From Myxococcota bacterium (GTDB lineage Bacteria; Myxococcota_A; Bradymonadia; UBA7976; UBA1532): a stretch of DNA of 64,000 nt. The position numbers were made by a program, and so were the translations under genes. The stretch is taken from NCBI GenBank assembly GCA_963169045.1, contig CAUJDF010000108.1, forward strand, positions 99,490 to 163,489. The letters are read 5' to 3'. Each line of letters starts with the position of its first letter. The stretch's first letter is position 1. The notes beneath the pieces were generated by a model. It saw nothing but the letters and a program-made list of their open reading frames with translations, was not told where the DNA came from and did not search any database. Positions 8,210 to 16,773 of this stretch are shown piece by piece.

Positions 8210-11200
8210 TTGAACCCCAGGCGTTTCACCGGCGCGGCGGTCGGTCTCGTCACGAACCTCGCCGATCCCGAGAAGCAGGGGCGCATCAAGGTCCGCTTCC
8301 CGTGGCTCGACGACGAGGCCGAGAGCCACTGGTGCCGCATCTCGGCCAGTCAGGCGGGCAACAGCCGCGGCAACTTCGTGCGCCCCGAGGTGGGCGACGA
8401 AGTGCTCGTCATGTTCGAGCGCGGCGATGTGCATCAACCCTGGGTGGTTGGTGTGCTGTGGAATGGCAAGGACGCGCCGCCCGGGCCGGGCAACGGCGAC
8501 GGCAAGAACGACCACAAGTTCTTCCAGAGCCGCGCCGGCCACCAGATGATCTTCAACGACGGCGCCGACGGCGGCTCGATCACCTTCCACGACGGCAAGC
8601 AGCGCCTCCACACCAAGATCGACGTCCCCGGCCAGCACATCCACAGCACGGCCGACTCCGGCTACATCAAGATCGAAGCGCCCGCGGGCCTCGTCCGCAT
8701 GGAGTGCAAGGACTTCAACCTGCACTCGACGGAGAAGACCGAGATCCAGGTGACGAACAGCCACCAGATCACGGTGGGTGGCACGCGCAAGGTCGCGATC
8801 TCACAAGAGAACTACGACCAGATCGCCAGCAACAGCCTGTCGATCACCACGCCGAAGTTCTCGCTCGACGGCGTGACGCTGATGACCTCGACGGGGTCGA
8901 CGTCGGTCACCGTCGGCAACATCGAGGCGGAGATCCAGCCCAAGCTCGAGATGGAGCTGTCGGGCCCGGTGACCCGCACCATCGGCAAGGCGAAGTTCAA
9001 CGTCCAGCAGTTCCGCACCACGAACGGCGCCGAGCCGTCCGGTCCGCTCACGTGGACGACGGGGATGCTGAAGATCCAGGGCGAGGGGGCGACCGGCTTC
9101 GTCAGCGGCGCCGCGGCCACGATCATGGCCGGCCTCGTCAACGCCACCGGCGGCCAGGTCACCTACGGCAAGGACGCGGGCGGCGCCATCGGCGCGGCGA
9201 GCCTGGTGAGCTTCCTCGGCGGCCTGATGCTGCTGAACCCGGCGGCCGTCACCATGCCCGCCACCAAGATGCTCGACCCGATCATGGGCTTCGACGCCCA
9301 CACGACCGGGCCCGCGCCGATCCCCGCGCCGCCGATCCCGTTCCACCCGTTCGCGAACATCAACCCCATCCTGCTCGACGTCCGGCTCAACACGCTCGTG
9401 AACTTCCGGCCGGCGGCGGGCTCGGGCGCGACCTCGGTGGGCGTGCACATGCCGCCCATCCCGGTGCCGCCGTGGCCGCCGATCCCGCTCACGTTCCGGC
9501 CGATGCTGGTGAGCGCGCTGACGGCGCTGTTCCTCGCGCCGTTCTCGGCGGCGGTCGAGATGGTGCGCGGCATGGTGAGCGCGAACCAGGCGACCGAGAG
9601 CCCGCAGGCGGTGCAGACCGTCGAGGACGGCAGCAAGCCGCACTGGTTCTTCCGCACCTTCCCGATGTTCGCCTCCCCCGGGAACTTCATCATGTTCCTG
9701 GTGGGCCTCCTGCCGTTCCCGGTGGCCAACGGCTCCATTTCGATCGCCTCGCCGTCGGTGCAGTGGAACGACACGCCGGCGGGCCTGGCGATCATGCCGT
9801 TCTGCAACACGTGCTCCGACATCCCCGTCGTGCCCAACGCGATGGTGATGACGTTCAGCAACGTGATGGTCGGCATCGACCTCGCGGCCATCCTCGACCA
9901 GCTCTTCTGGAACGCGGTGCACGGGGCGGTCGGCTACGGCGTCGGGCGCGGCCTCGCGGCGGGCGGCAAGCGCATCGCCGCGAAGATCAAGGCCGGCGAC
10001 AACCCGCGCCTGCAGAACGTCACCCAGAAGGTCTCCGACTTCCTCGGCTTCGACGCCTGCATCGCCAAGGGCCACCCGGTCGACGTCGTCAGCGGCACGC
10101 TCTTCGACGTGCAGGACGACGTCTCGCTGTGCGGCACGCACCCGCTCGTGCTGCGGCGCTTCCTCAACGCGAAGGCGGTGTCGGTCGAGCAGGGCGGCGT
10201 GCTCGGCATCGGCTGGCGGCTCACGCTCGACCAGCACCTGACGCGGCACGTCGAGGGCGATCGCAAGACGCGGTTCTGGGCGTGGCACACGCCCGACATG
10301 CGCGTGGTGCGCCTGCCCGACCTGACCGACGACGGTGAGTTCGCCTGGCTCCCGAAGGTCGCCGTCGAGTTCTGCCGCGCCGGCGAGCGGCTGTGGGACG
10401 TCACCGGCGCCGACGGCGTCGCCTGGCGCTTCGAGGAGACGACCGACGGCGAGGCGCGGCTCGCCTCGTGGAGCGACCGCAACGGCAACACCCACCGCGT
10501 CGAGTACGACTCGAGCGGCGCGGCGACGGGCCTCGTCGACGCGAGCGGGCGGCGCCTGCGCTTCGAGTACGCCGAGGGCAACCTCGCCGAGATCTGGCTC
10601 GACGGTCAGGCCGGCCGCTGGGCGCCGCAGCGTCTGCGCACCTACCGCTACGACGCCGAGGGCCGGCTCGTGGCGACGGCGGGCGGCGACGGGCAGGAGA
10701 CGACGTACCGCTATGACGAGCGCGACCGGCTGACGCACGAGCGCCTGCCGACCGGCTATACGTGGCACTTCCACTACGACGGCCGCGACTGCGTCACCAC
10801 CACCTACGGCGACGACCTGCGGTACCACTTCACCTTCGACTACGCGCCCGAGGCCGGCGTCAGCAGCGTGCAGGACGGCCTCGGCCGCCGCACGCGCTAC
10901 CAGTACGACGAGCAGAAGCGCGTGACCGCCATCGTCGATCCCGAGGGCGGCGTCACCCAGCGGCAGTTCGACGAGCACGGCCAGCTCCTCGTCGAGACCG
11001 ATCCCGCCGGCGGGGCGACGGCCTACGAGTACGACGAGCGCGGCCGCGTGGTGGCGAAGTCGCTGCCGGGCGGCGGGCGGTACGCGTACGTCTACGACGT
11101 CCGCGGCCACCTCGTCGAAGAGACCGATCCGTGCGGGGCGGTGACGCGATACGTGCGCGACGGCCGCGGCAACGTGGTGCGCGAGCGGCGGCCGGACGGC

Positions 11201-13558
11201 GGCGAGATCATGCGCCGCTTCGACGAGCGTGGGCGGTTGCTGGCGGAGCTCGACGCGCGCGGCGTCGAGCACCTGTACGTCTACGACGACGTCGGCAACC
11301 TCGTGTCCGAGAGCCACGACGGCAGCCGCACGCGGCACCGCTACGACGCCGCGGGGCGCCGCGTCGAGAGCGTCGACGCCGCCGGCGGCACGACGACGTT
11401 CGTGTACGACCCGGCGGGCCGCCTCACGCGCATCCGCGAGGCGGACGGCGCCGAGACGCGGCTCGCGTACGACGCGCTCGGGAACCTGAGCGAGCGCACG
11501 ACGCCCGACGGCCGCACGTGGCGCTTCGAGCACGACGGCATGGGCCGCCTCGTCGGCAGCACGTCGCCCGCGGGGCGCCGCCGCCTGAGCGAGCGCGGGC
11601 TCAACGACCGCTTCGTGGCGCACCGGCGGCGCGGCCCCGAGGGCGACGCCGGCGCCGAGTACCGCTACGCGCACGACGCCTGCGACCGCCTCATCCGGCA
11701 CGAGACCGCCGACGGCGTCGTCGAGCGCTACGAGTACGACCCGGCCGGGCGCCTCGTGCGCACGGTGCTCGGCGACGGCGCCGATCGACGCTACCTGCCC
11801 GGGCCCGACGGCCGCCCGCTGCGGACGCAGACGCGCGACGGCTTCGTCCAGCAGTTCAAGCGCGACGCGCTCGGCCGCGCCGTCGAGGCGTTCGAGGCCG
11901 ATCCCGGCGTGCCGCCGCGCTCGATGAAGGCGCCGCCCGGCGCGCCGCCGCCCGCGCCGCGGCCGGGCGAGCGCCGCGTCGCCCTGGTGCGGCGGCCCGA
12001 CGGCGCCGTCGTGCAGGAGGTCGGCCCCCACGGCCGCGTGCAGAGCAGGTACGGCGCCGCGCACCGCCTGCTGTCCCAGGACGTCGACGGCGCGCGTCTG
12101 ACGATCGAGCGCGACCAGAAGGGCCGCCCGGTGCGGGTCCGCACCCCCGACGGCGGCGCGTACGCGCTGCGCCACGAGGCGGGGGGCGGCACCATCGTCG
12201 TCACCCCGGGGGGCGCGACGATCCGGCAGAGCAGCGACCGGGTGGTCGTGCGCGACGCCGACGACCGCATCCCGTTCCTATACCGGGCGCGCTACGACGG
12301 CGACGGCCGGCGCGTCGCCGACGTCGTGCGCACGCGCCACGGCGCGGAGCAGGAGCGCAGGTACACCTTCGACGGCGACGGCCTGCTGGACGAGCCCCGG
12401 GACGCCGCGGGCAACCGCCTGCTGCCCGGCCTCCGCTACGCGGCGGGGCACCGCCTCGTCGAAGACGCGCACGGCCCGGTCGACTACGACGACTGCGGCC
12501 GCGTCCGCGCGCGCTCGACGGCCGACGGCCGCTGGCGGTACCGGTGGGACGACCTCGACCGCCTCTTCGAGGCCGAGGGCCCCGACGGCACGGTGGTCCG
12601 CTACCGCTACGACGCGTTCCACCGCCTGGTGGAGCGCATCGAGGACCCCGTGCGCGGGCCCGTGCAGCGCCGCACCTTCCTCTGGAACGGCGACCGCCTC
12701 GCGGGCGAGCACCTCCCCGACGGCGCGCGGCTGCGGTACCTCGTGCTCGAGACTGACGCCCACACGCCGTGGGCCTGCTTCGTCGAGGCGCCGGACGGCA
12801 CGAAGGCGCTGCACCTGCTGCACGCCGACGCGCGCGGCGCCGTCATCGCCGCCACCGACCCGACCGGCCATCCCACGTGGTCGGGCGTCTACGACGCGTA
12901 CGGCCGCTGCGAGGCGCGCGTCGCCGGCCTCGATCTGCGCGTCCGCCTGCCGGGCCAGTGGGAGGACCCGGTCACCGGGCTGCACTACAACCGCTTCCGC
13001 TGGTACCAGCCGGACTGGGGCCGCTACCTGAGCCCCGACCCGCTCGGCGTCGAGGGGGACTTCAACCGCTACGCGTACGCCGCCGGCGATCCGGTGCACC
13101 GCGTCGACCCGCTCGGCTTGATGTGCGATGACGCCGACACGCCCGCGGGGTCGAAGAAGAAGCCCCCGGGCGACACGAGCGAGTCGACGGCGCCGAAGAC
13201 GACCGCTCCCCGGACGCCGTCGGCGGAGGGCGGAGATCCGCCGCCGTCCGGCCTCGATCGCGCCCGCGCAGCGCGAGATGCGAAGCTGGCCGAGATCGAC
13301 GCGCTGCCGAGCAAGCAGCGCAACGAGGTCGCGACGGTCGTCGGCGTGCACGACCCGGCGACGGGAGAGGTCGCCGTCGGTGTGAAGCGCTCCGGCGTCG
13401 ATCACGGCAAGTGCGCCGAGGATCTGGCCGCGGCGCAGCTGCCCGGCAACCCGGATCCCAAGTCGCTCGAGTTCACCGAAGTCATCCGCCCGCGCAACGA
13501 CAAGGTCATCCCGCGTTGCGATCGTTGTACGGAGACGTTCGGCCCGGAGAAGCTCTGA
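8210..13558 (+). CDS. VgrG-like/PAAR-like/RHS polymorphic toxin with C-terminal deaminase-like domain
   Basis: A 1782-residue protein. Residues about 5-87 are a gp5/VgrG OB-fold (GLVTNLADPEKQGRIKVRFPW). Residues 97-240 are a spike-like strand-rich part. Residues about 290-600 contain hydrophobic and proline-rich PAAR-like segments. DUF6531-like sequence begins near 621 (KGHPVDVVSGTLFD). YD/RHS repeats fill about 800-1500, and the RHS core ends near 1637 (WGRYLSPDPLG). The variable tip has HGKCAED (Cys1735, Glu1737) and CDRC (Cys1770, Cys1773). This matches the C/HxE plus CxxC zinc-catalytic pattern of the cytidine-deaminase fold, as in YwqJ-like and other toxin deaminases. In known systems the RHS shell encloses the toxin and VgrG delivers it through a contractile secretion system. 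No secretion structural genes are in this window. The start is TTG at 8210. Confidence 0.85.
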   Translation: MNPRRFTGAAVGLVTNLADPEKQGRIKVRFPWLDDEAESHWCRISASQAGNSRGNFVRPEVGDEVLVMFERGDVHQPWVVGVLWNGKDAPPGPGNGDGKNDHKFFQSRAGHQMIFNDGADGGSITFHDGKQRLHTKIDVPGQHIHSTADSGYIKIEAPAGLVRMECKDFNLHSTEKTEIQVTNSHQITVGGTRKVAISQENYDQIASNSLSITTPKFSLDGVTLMTSTGSTSVTVGNIEAEIQPKLEMELSGPVTRTIGKAKFNVQQFRTTNGAEPSGPLTWTTGMLKIQGEGATGFVSGAAATIMAGLVNATGGQVTYGKDAGGAIGAASLVSFLGGLMLLNPAAVTMPATKMLDPIMGFDAHTTGPAPIPAPPIPFHPFANINPILLDVRLNTLVNFRPAAGSGATSVGVHMPPIPVPPWPPIPLTFRPMLVSALTALFLAPFSAAVEMVRGMVSANQATESPQAVQTVEDGSKPHWFFRTFPMFASPGNFIMFLVGLLPFPVANGSISIASPSVQWNDTPAGLAIMPFCNTCSDIPVVPNAMVMTFSNVMVGIDLAAILDQLFWNAVHGAVGYGVGRGLAAGGKRIAAKIKAGDNPRLQNVTQKVSDFLGFDACIAKGHPVDVVSGTLFDVQDDVSLCGTHPLVLRRFLNAKAVSVEQGGVLGIGWRLTLDQHLTRHVEGDRKTRFWAWHTPDMRVVRLPDLTDDGEFAWLPKVAVEFCRAGERLWDVTGADGVAWRFEETTDGEARLASWSDRNGNTHRVEYDSSGAATGLVDASGRRLRFEYAEGNLAEIWLDGQAGRWAPQRLRTYRYDAEGRLVATAGGDGQETTYRYDERDRLTHERLPTGYTWHFHYDGRDCVTTTYGDDLRYHFTFDYAPEAGVSSVQDGLGRRTRYQYDEQKRVTAIVDPEGGVTQRQFDEHGQLLVETDPAGGATAYEYDERGRVVAKSLPGGGRYAYVYDVRGHLVEETDPCGAVTRYVRDGRGNVVRERRPDGGEIMRRFDERGRLLAELDARGVEHLYVYDDVGNLVSESHDGSRTRHRYDAAGRRVESVDAAGGTTTFVYDPAGRLTRIREADGAETRLAYDALGNLSERTTPDGRTWRFEHDGMGRLVGSTSPAGRRRLSERGLNDRFVAHRRRGPEGDAGAEYRYAHDACDRLIRHETADGVVERYEYDPAGRLVRTVLGDGADRRYLPGPDGRPLRTQTRDGFVQQFKRDALGRAVEAFEADPGVPPRSMKAPPGAPPPAPRPGERRVALVRRPDGAVVQEVGPHGRVQSRYGAAHRLLSQDVDGARLTIERDQKGRPVRVRTPDGGAYALRHEAGGGTIVVTPGGATIRQSSDRVVVRDADDRIPFLYRARYDGDGRRVADVVRTRHGAEQERRYTFDGDGLLDEPRDAAGNRLLPGLRYAAGHRLVEDAHGPVDYDDCGRVRARSTADGRWRYRWDDLDRLFEAEGPDGTVVRYRYDAFHRLVERIEDPVRGPVQRRTFLWNGDRLAGEHLPDGARLRYLVLETDAHTPWACFVEAPDGTKALHLLHADARGAVIAATDPTGHPTWSGVYDAYGRCEARVAGLDLRVRLPGQWEDPVTGLHYNRFRWYQPDWGRYLSPDPLGVEGDFNRYAYAAGDPVHRVDPLGLMCDDADTPAGSKKKPPGDTSESTAPKTTAPRTPSAEGGDPPPSGLDRARAARDAKLAEIDALPSKQRNEVATVVGVHDPATGEVAVGVKRSGVDHGKCAEDLAAAQLPGNPDPKSLEFTEVIRPRNDKVIPRCDRCTETFGPEKL

Positions 13559-14100
13559 TGTCGTCGGTCATTCATGGAACGGATTGGGGCAAGCTTCGGC
13601 ACGCGCACGGTACGTGTGGGCACATGCCGGAGGTGTTTCGCAAGCTGGCCTCCGACGACGCGAAAGTCCGCCAGGAGGCCTACTGGGCGATCGACAACAA
13701 CGTGGTCCTGCAGGGTGATCTGTATGAAGCTGCACCCACGGTGACCCTCGCGCTGATCGAGCTGGTCGGCGACGAGCGCCGAAGCGCCGGTCGGCCCGAG
13801 ATCTACGAGCTGCTCGTCGAGCTGGCATACGGGAACGCGCCACCGTCGATGACCGTCGACTTCATGGGTGAGGCCTGCACCCTGAAGGCGGCGACGGTTC
13901 GCGCGCTCGCGAGCGGTGTGCCCTGGTATCTCCGCGATCTGGCCGACGGCGCGGGCGATGACGTGCGCGATCGGATCCTCGAGTTGCTCTCCCTGCTGAA
14001 GGACGAGGACGCGCTGGACGTGGCCCTGGTCCGCTCTCGGATGGAGAGCACGACGAACCCCGAGCTCAAGCAGTCGCTTCGGGCGCTCGTGGAGGGTTGA
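13558..14100 (+). CDS. HEAT-repeat-like candidate immunity protein
   Basis: A 180-residue protein whose ATG shares one base with the TGA of the toxin gene (TGATG), so translation is coupled. The N-terminus WGKLRHAHGTCGHMPEVF followed by a paired-helix pattern (FRKLASDDAKVRQEAYWAI) matches a widespread HEAT/PBS-lyase-like group often found beside toxins. There is no signal peptide, fitting a cytoplasmic inhibitor of a cytoplasm-acting deaminase. A hand count over 13561-13740 gives 111 G+C of 180, clearly lower than the RHS body, so the tip and immunity gene may have been exchanged by transfer. The immunity role rests on position and family; binding to the deaminase tip is not shown. Confidence 0.75.
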   Translation: MSSVIHGTDWGKLRHAHGTCGHMPEVFRKLASDDAKVRQEAYWAIDNNVVLQGDLYEAAPTVTLALIELVGDERRSAGRPEIYELLVELAYGNAPPSMTVDFMGEACTLKAATVRALASGVPWYLRDLADGAGDDVRDRILELLSLLKDEDALDVALVRSRMESTTNPELKQSLRALVEG

Positions 14101-14243
14101 TCGGAGGCCGCGCCCCCGCGTCGGGCGGGCGCCGATGCGCGCTCGTCGGGCACCTCCGGACACATGCCTCTCCGCTGGAGACGAGTCGGTCACGGGACCC
14201 AGGTCCGGCCGGGCGTGGCACGCGCAGCCGGCGCCCGATGGCT

Positions 14244-15266
14244 TCACGGGGGCTGCCGCTTCCGCTCGGCCTCGAGGCGCGCGAGCATCGCCTCCTGCTC
14301 GGCGAGGAGCTCGCGCGCCGCCGCCAGCTCCGTCCTGAGCTGGCGGCGGCTCGCCTCGGCGGCGTCGTACGCGAGCTGCAGGTTCTCGGCGTCGTCGCGC
14401 GCGGCCCGCAGGTTGTACTCGGCGACGTCGAGCTCGGCCTGGGCCGCCTCGCGGGCGCGGTCGTGCTGGCGGACCTCGCGCTGCAGGTCGCGCAGCTTCG
14501 CCTCGACCTCGGCGCGCGCCTCGGCGGCGGCCGCCAGCGCCGCCCGCAGGCGCTCCGCCTCGACGAGGGCGGTGGTCAGGTCGCGCTCGGTGACGCCGCG
14601 GGCCCGCTCGGCCTCCTCGGCGCGCGTGGCGAGCTCGCGGGCGCGCTCCCGCGTCACGAGGGCCTGGTCGCTGAGGCTGACCACCTGCGCGCGGTCGCGC
14701 TCGCGGTCGCGCTCGAGCTGGGCCGCGCGGCGGGTGGCCTCGTCGATCTCGCGGCGCGCCTCGGCGAGCGCCGCCTCGGCCTGCAGCCGCGCCTGGCGCT
14801 CCGCCTCGAGCGTGTCGACGGGGAGCGCCGCGAGGCGCGCCTCGAGCCGCTCCGCCCGCGCCCGCCACTCGTCGCGCTCGGCCGTCAGCTGCGCGATCTC
14901 CGCGGCGGGCCCGTCCACCGTGGGCTGGGTGGGGGCCGGCACGTCCTCGACCTTCGTCTGCTGGCGGACATCCTCGAGCAGGATCCAGATCGCGAAGAGG
15001 CCGAAGCGCACGTGGTCGCCGTGGGCCAGCGTCGTCCGCGTCACCGGGACGTCGTTGACGAACGTGCCGTTCACGCTGTCGAAGTCCTGCAGGTGGAGGC
15101 GGCCCTCCTGCAGCCAGAGGCGCGCGTGCATCCGGGACACCGACGTCTCGTCGGTGCGGATGGCGCAGCTCCACTGCCGCCCGACCTGCAGCTCCTCGCC
15201 CTCGGCGAGGGCCCATTCGCGCGGCGTCCCGCCGCCCTCGTGCACGAGCTTCGCGCGTCGTCTCAT
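14244..15266 (-). CDS. FHA-domain protein with long coiled coil
   Basis: A 340-residue protein. The N-terminal FHA domain (about residues 1-100) keeps the phosphothreonine-binding signature: GRQWSC, SRMHARLW and NGTFVN. After a short linker, about 200 residues are almost continuous Arg/Glu/Ala/Leu heptads (coiled coil), ending LEAERKRQPP. FHA proteins read Ser/Thr phosphorylation, and in some type VI secretion clusters they control assembly. The gene begins 24 bp after the peptidoglycan-binding gene and ends facing the RHS immunity gene. A link to the contractile apparatus is suggested by position only. The kinase at 28829-30211 could supply the phosphosignal, but nothing here ties them together. 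Confidence 0.8.
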   Translation of the reverse strand: MRRRAKLVHEGGGTPREWALAEGEELQVGRQWSCAIRTDETSVSRMHARLWLQEGRLHLQDFDSVNGTFVNDVPVTRTTLAHGDHVRFGLFAIWILLEDVRQQTKVEDVPAPTQPTVDGPAAEIAQLTAERDEWRARAERLEARLAALPVDTLEAERQARLQAEAALAEARREIDEATRRAAQLERDRERDRAQVVSLSDQALVTRERARELATRAEEAERARGVTERDLTTALVEAERLRAALAAAAEARAEVEAKLRDLQREVRQHDRAREAAQAELDVAEYNLRAARDDAENLQLAYDAAEASRRQLRTELAAARELLAEQEAMLARLEAERKRQPP

Positions 15267-15290
15267 CGCCGTCCGTCGAGGTGTTGCGGG

Positions 15291-16679
15291 TCAGCGGTAG
15301 GTGTAGAACGTCGCCCAGTCGCCGACGGTCGACGTGTTCGGTCCGGTGACCTCGCTCTGGGTGCCGGAGTTGCCGTCCACCGTGCGCACCTGCAGCGAGC
15401 GGTGGCCCGTCGGGCCGAGCGTCGCAGGGTCGTGGGGCTGCACCCACACCACGACCGCGTGGTGCTGCATGCTGTTACGGTAGGCCACGTCGCCCACCTG
15501 CGGGATCTTCGTGTTCTGCAGGCTCGACGAGACGCCGGTGCCCACCGCCCAGTTGCCGATCGGCAGGCCGGCGGTCTTGGCGGCCCACGTCGCGAAGATG
15601 CCGCACCAGTGGGGCAGGACGTCGGTCTTGTACTCGTAGACCCAGTTGCCCTGCTCGTCCTTCTTCTGGGGGACGTTGCCGTCGACGGGGTGGCGCAGGA
15701 GCGGCTGGTTGGCGTACTCGCCGCCGAACGCGGTGTCGAAGTACTTCTTCAGATCGCGCCAGCCGGGCCGCGCCGGCTTGCCCTGCTCGTCCTGGTCGGT
15801 GAGCGGGGCCTTCGCCTTCACCTTGCCGACCTCGCCGAGCGCGAGGCCCGCCATCGCCGCCCGGCCCGACGCGTAGGCGTCGGCGGGGCCGCTCTGCACG
15901 GGCATGCCGGCGTCCTTGCCGGCGAGGCTGCCGTAGAACGCGCGCATGTTCTCGATGCGTCCGAGGTAGGCCGTGATCTTGGGCGGCGGGCCGCCGCTGA
16001 ACGCCTGGGACACCCAGCGATGCAGCGCGTCGAGACAGTCGTGCTGCACCGGGGCGGGCGGCGGCGCCGTCGGCGTCGCCTCGAGCGCCGGCGGCAGGCC
16101 CACCGCGATGACGGTGAGGACGTCGGCCATGGCCTGGTCCTCGGGGTCCTTGCCGAGGGCGAGCAGCGTCGCGGTCTGTTGCACGGCCGGCGCGAGCGCC
16201 GTCGCCGCCGCGGGGTGGGCCTGGGCCACCTCGCCGATGAAGCCCGAGTAGCCTTCGGCCAGCGACTTGCGCTCCACCAGCGTGAGCGCGCCCTCGGTCT
16301 GTCCGCCGGGCTGCGGCGGGTCGTCCTTCTTCGGCTTGCGACCCGGCGCGTCGAGCGCGCCCCACGTGATCGGCCCGACGATGCCATCGGGGGAGAGCGT
16401 CCGCGCCTGCTGGAAGCGGACCACGGCGGCGCGCGTCATCGGCCCGAAGATGCCATCGGCGTCGAGCGACTCGCCCTGGCCGTTCAGCGCCTGCTGGAGC
16501 GACTGCACCCACGGACCGCGGCTGCCGAGCCGCACCACCGGACGGTCGCCCATCTGTTGCTGGACGTAGCCCGTGAAGGCCGCCGCCGCGCCGCCGCCCG
16601 CCGGGGCGCTGCCCGCCGCCTCGCCGGCGCCGCGCGTCTGTGACGCGACCGCGCTGCTCTGCGCCTTCTCGTGCTCCAT
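15291..16679 (-). CDS. peptidoglycan-binding protein with probable cysteine-peptidase (CHAP/NlpC-like) C-terminus
   Basis: A 462-residue protein with no signal peptide. Residues about 45-112 contain two PG_binding_1-like helix sets (VRLGSRGPWVQSLQQAL, DADGIFGPMTRAAVVRFQQA and DGIVGPITWGALDA). The middle is Ala/Pro-rich and helical. The C-terminal third has PHWCGIFATWAAKTAGL with a candidate nucleophile Cys, HHAVVVWV with a candidate His, and VDGNSGTQS, the order expected of CHAP/NlpC-type peptidases. Absence of a signal and proximity to the VgrG-RHS gene suggest a cell-wall-cleaving cargo or a spike-associated enzyme rather than a housekeeping hydrolase (inference). The enzymatic class is not certain. 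Confidence 0.65.
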   Translation of the reverse strand: MEHEKAQSSAVASQTRGAGEAAGSAPAGGGAAAAFTGYVQQQMGDRPVVRLGSRGPWVQSLQQALNGQGESLDADGIFGPMTRAAVVRFQQARTLSPDGIVGPITWGALDAPGRKPKKDDPPQPGGQTEGALTLVERKSLAEGYSGFIGEVAQAHPAAATALAPAVQQTATLLALGKDPEDQAMADVLTVIAVGLPPALEATPTAPPPAPVQHDCLDALHRWVSQAFSGGPPPKITAYLGRIENMRAFYGSLAGKDAGMPVQSGPADAYASGRAAMAGLALGEVGKVKAKAPLTDQDEQGKPARPGWRDLKKYFDTAFGGEYANQPLLRHPVDGNVPQKKDEQGNWVYEYKTDVLPHWCGIFATWAAKTAGLPIGNWAVGTGVSSSLQNTKIPQVGDVAYRNSMQHHAVVVWVQPHDPATLGPTGHRSLQVRTVDGNSGTQSEVTGPNTSTVGDWATFYTYR

Positions 16680-16773
16680 TGCTCGGCCCCCCGAACGGTC
16701 CCCCCGCGACGCGCCACGTTACACGACGTCCCGTGCGACGGCCATGGGGTCGCGGCGAGACATCCGAGGGGCC

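Noticed and set aside
4060..10338. A 2092-residue rightward frame across three genes
   Set aside because: It runs antisense to the beta-propeller gene and out of frame through the RHS gene; composition is that of a shadow frame.
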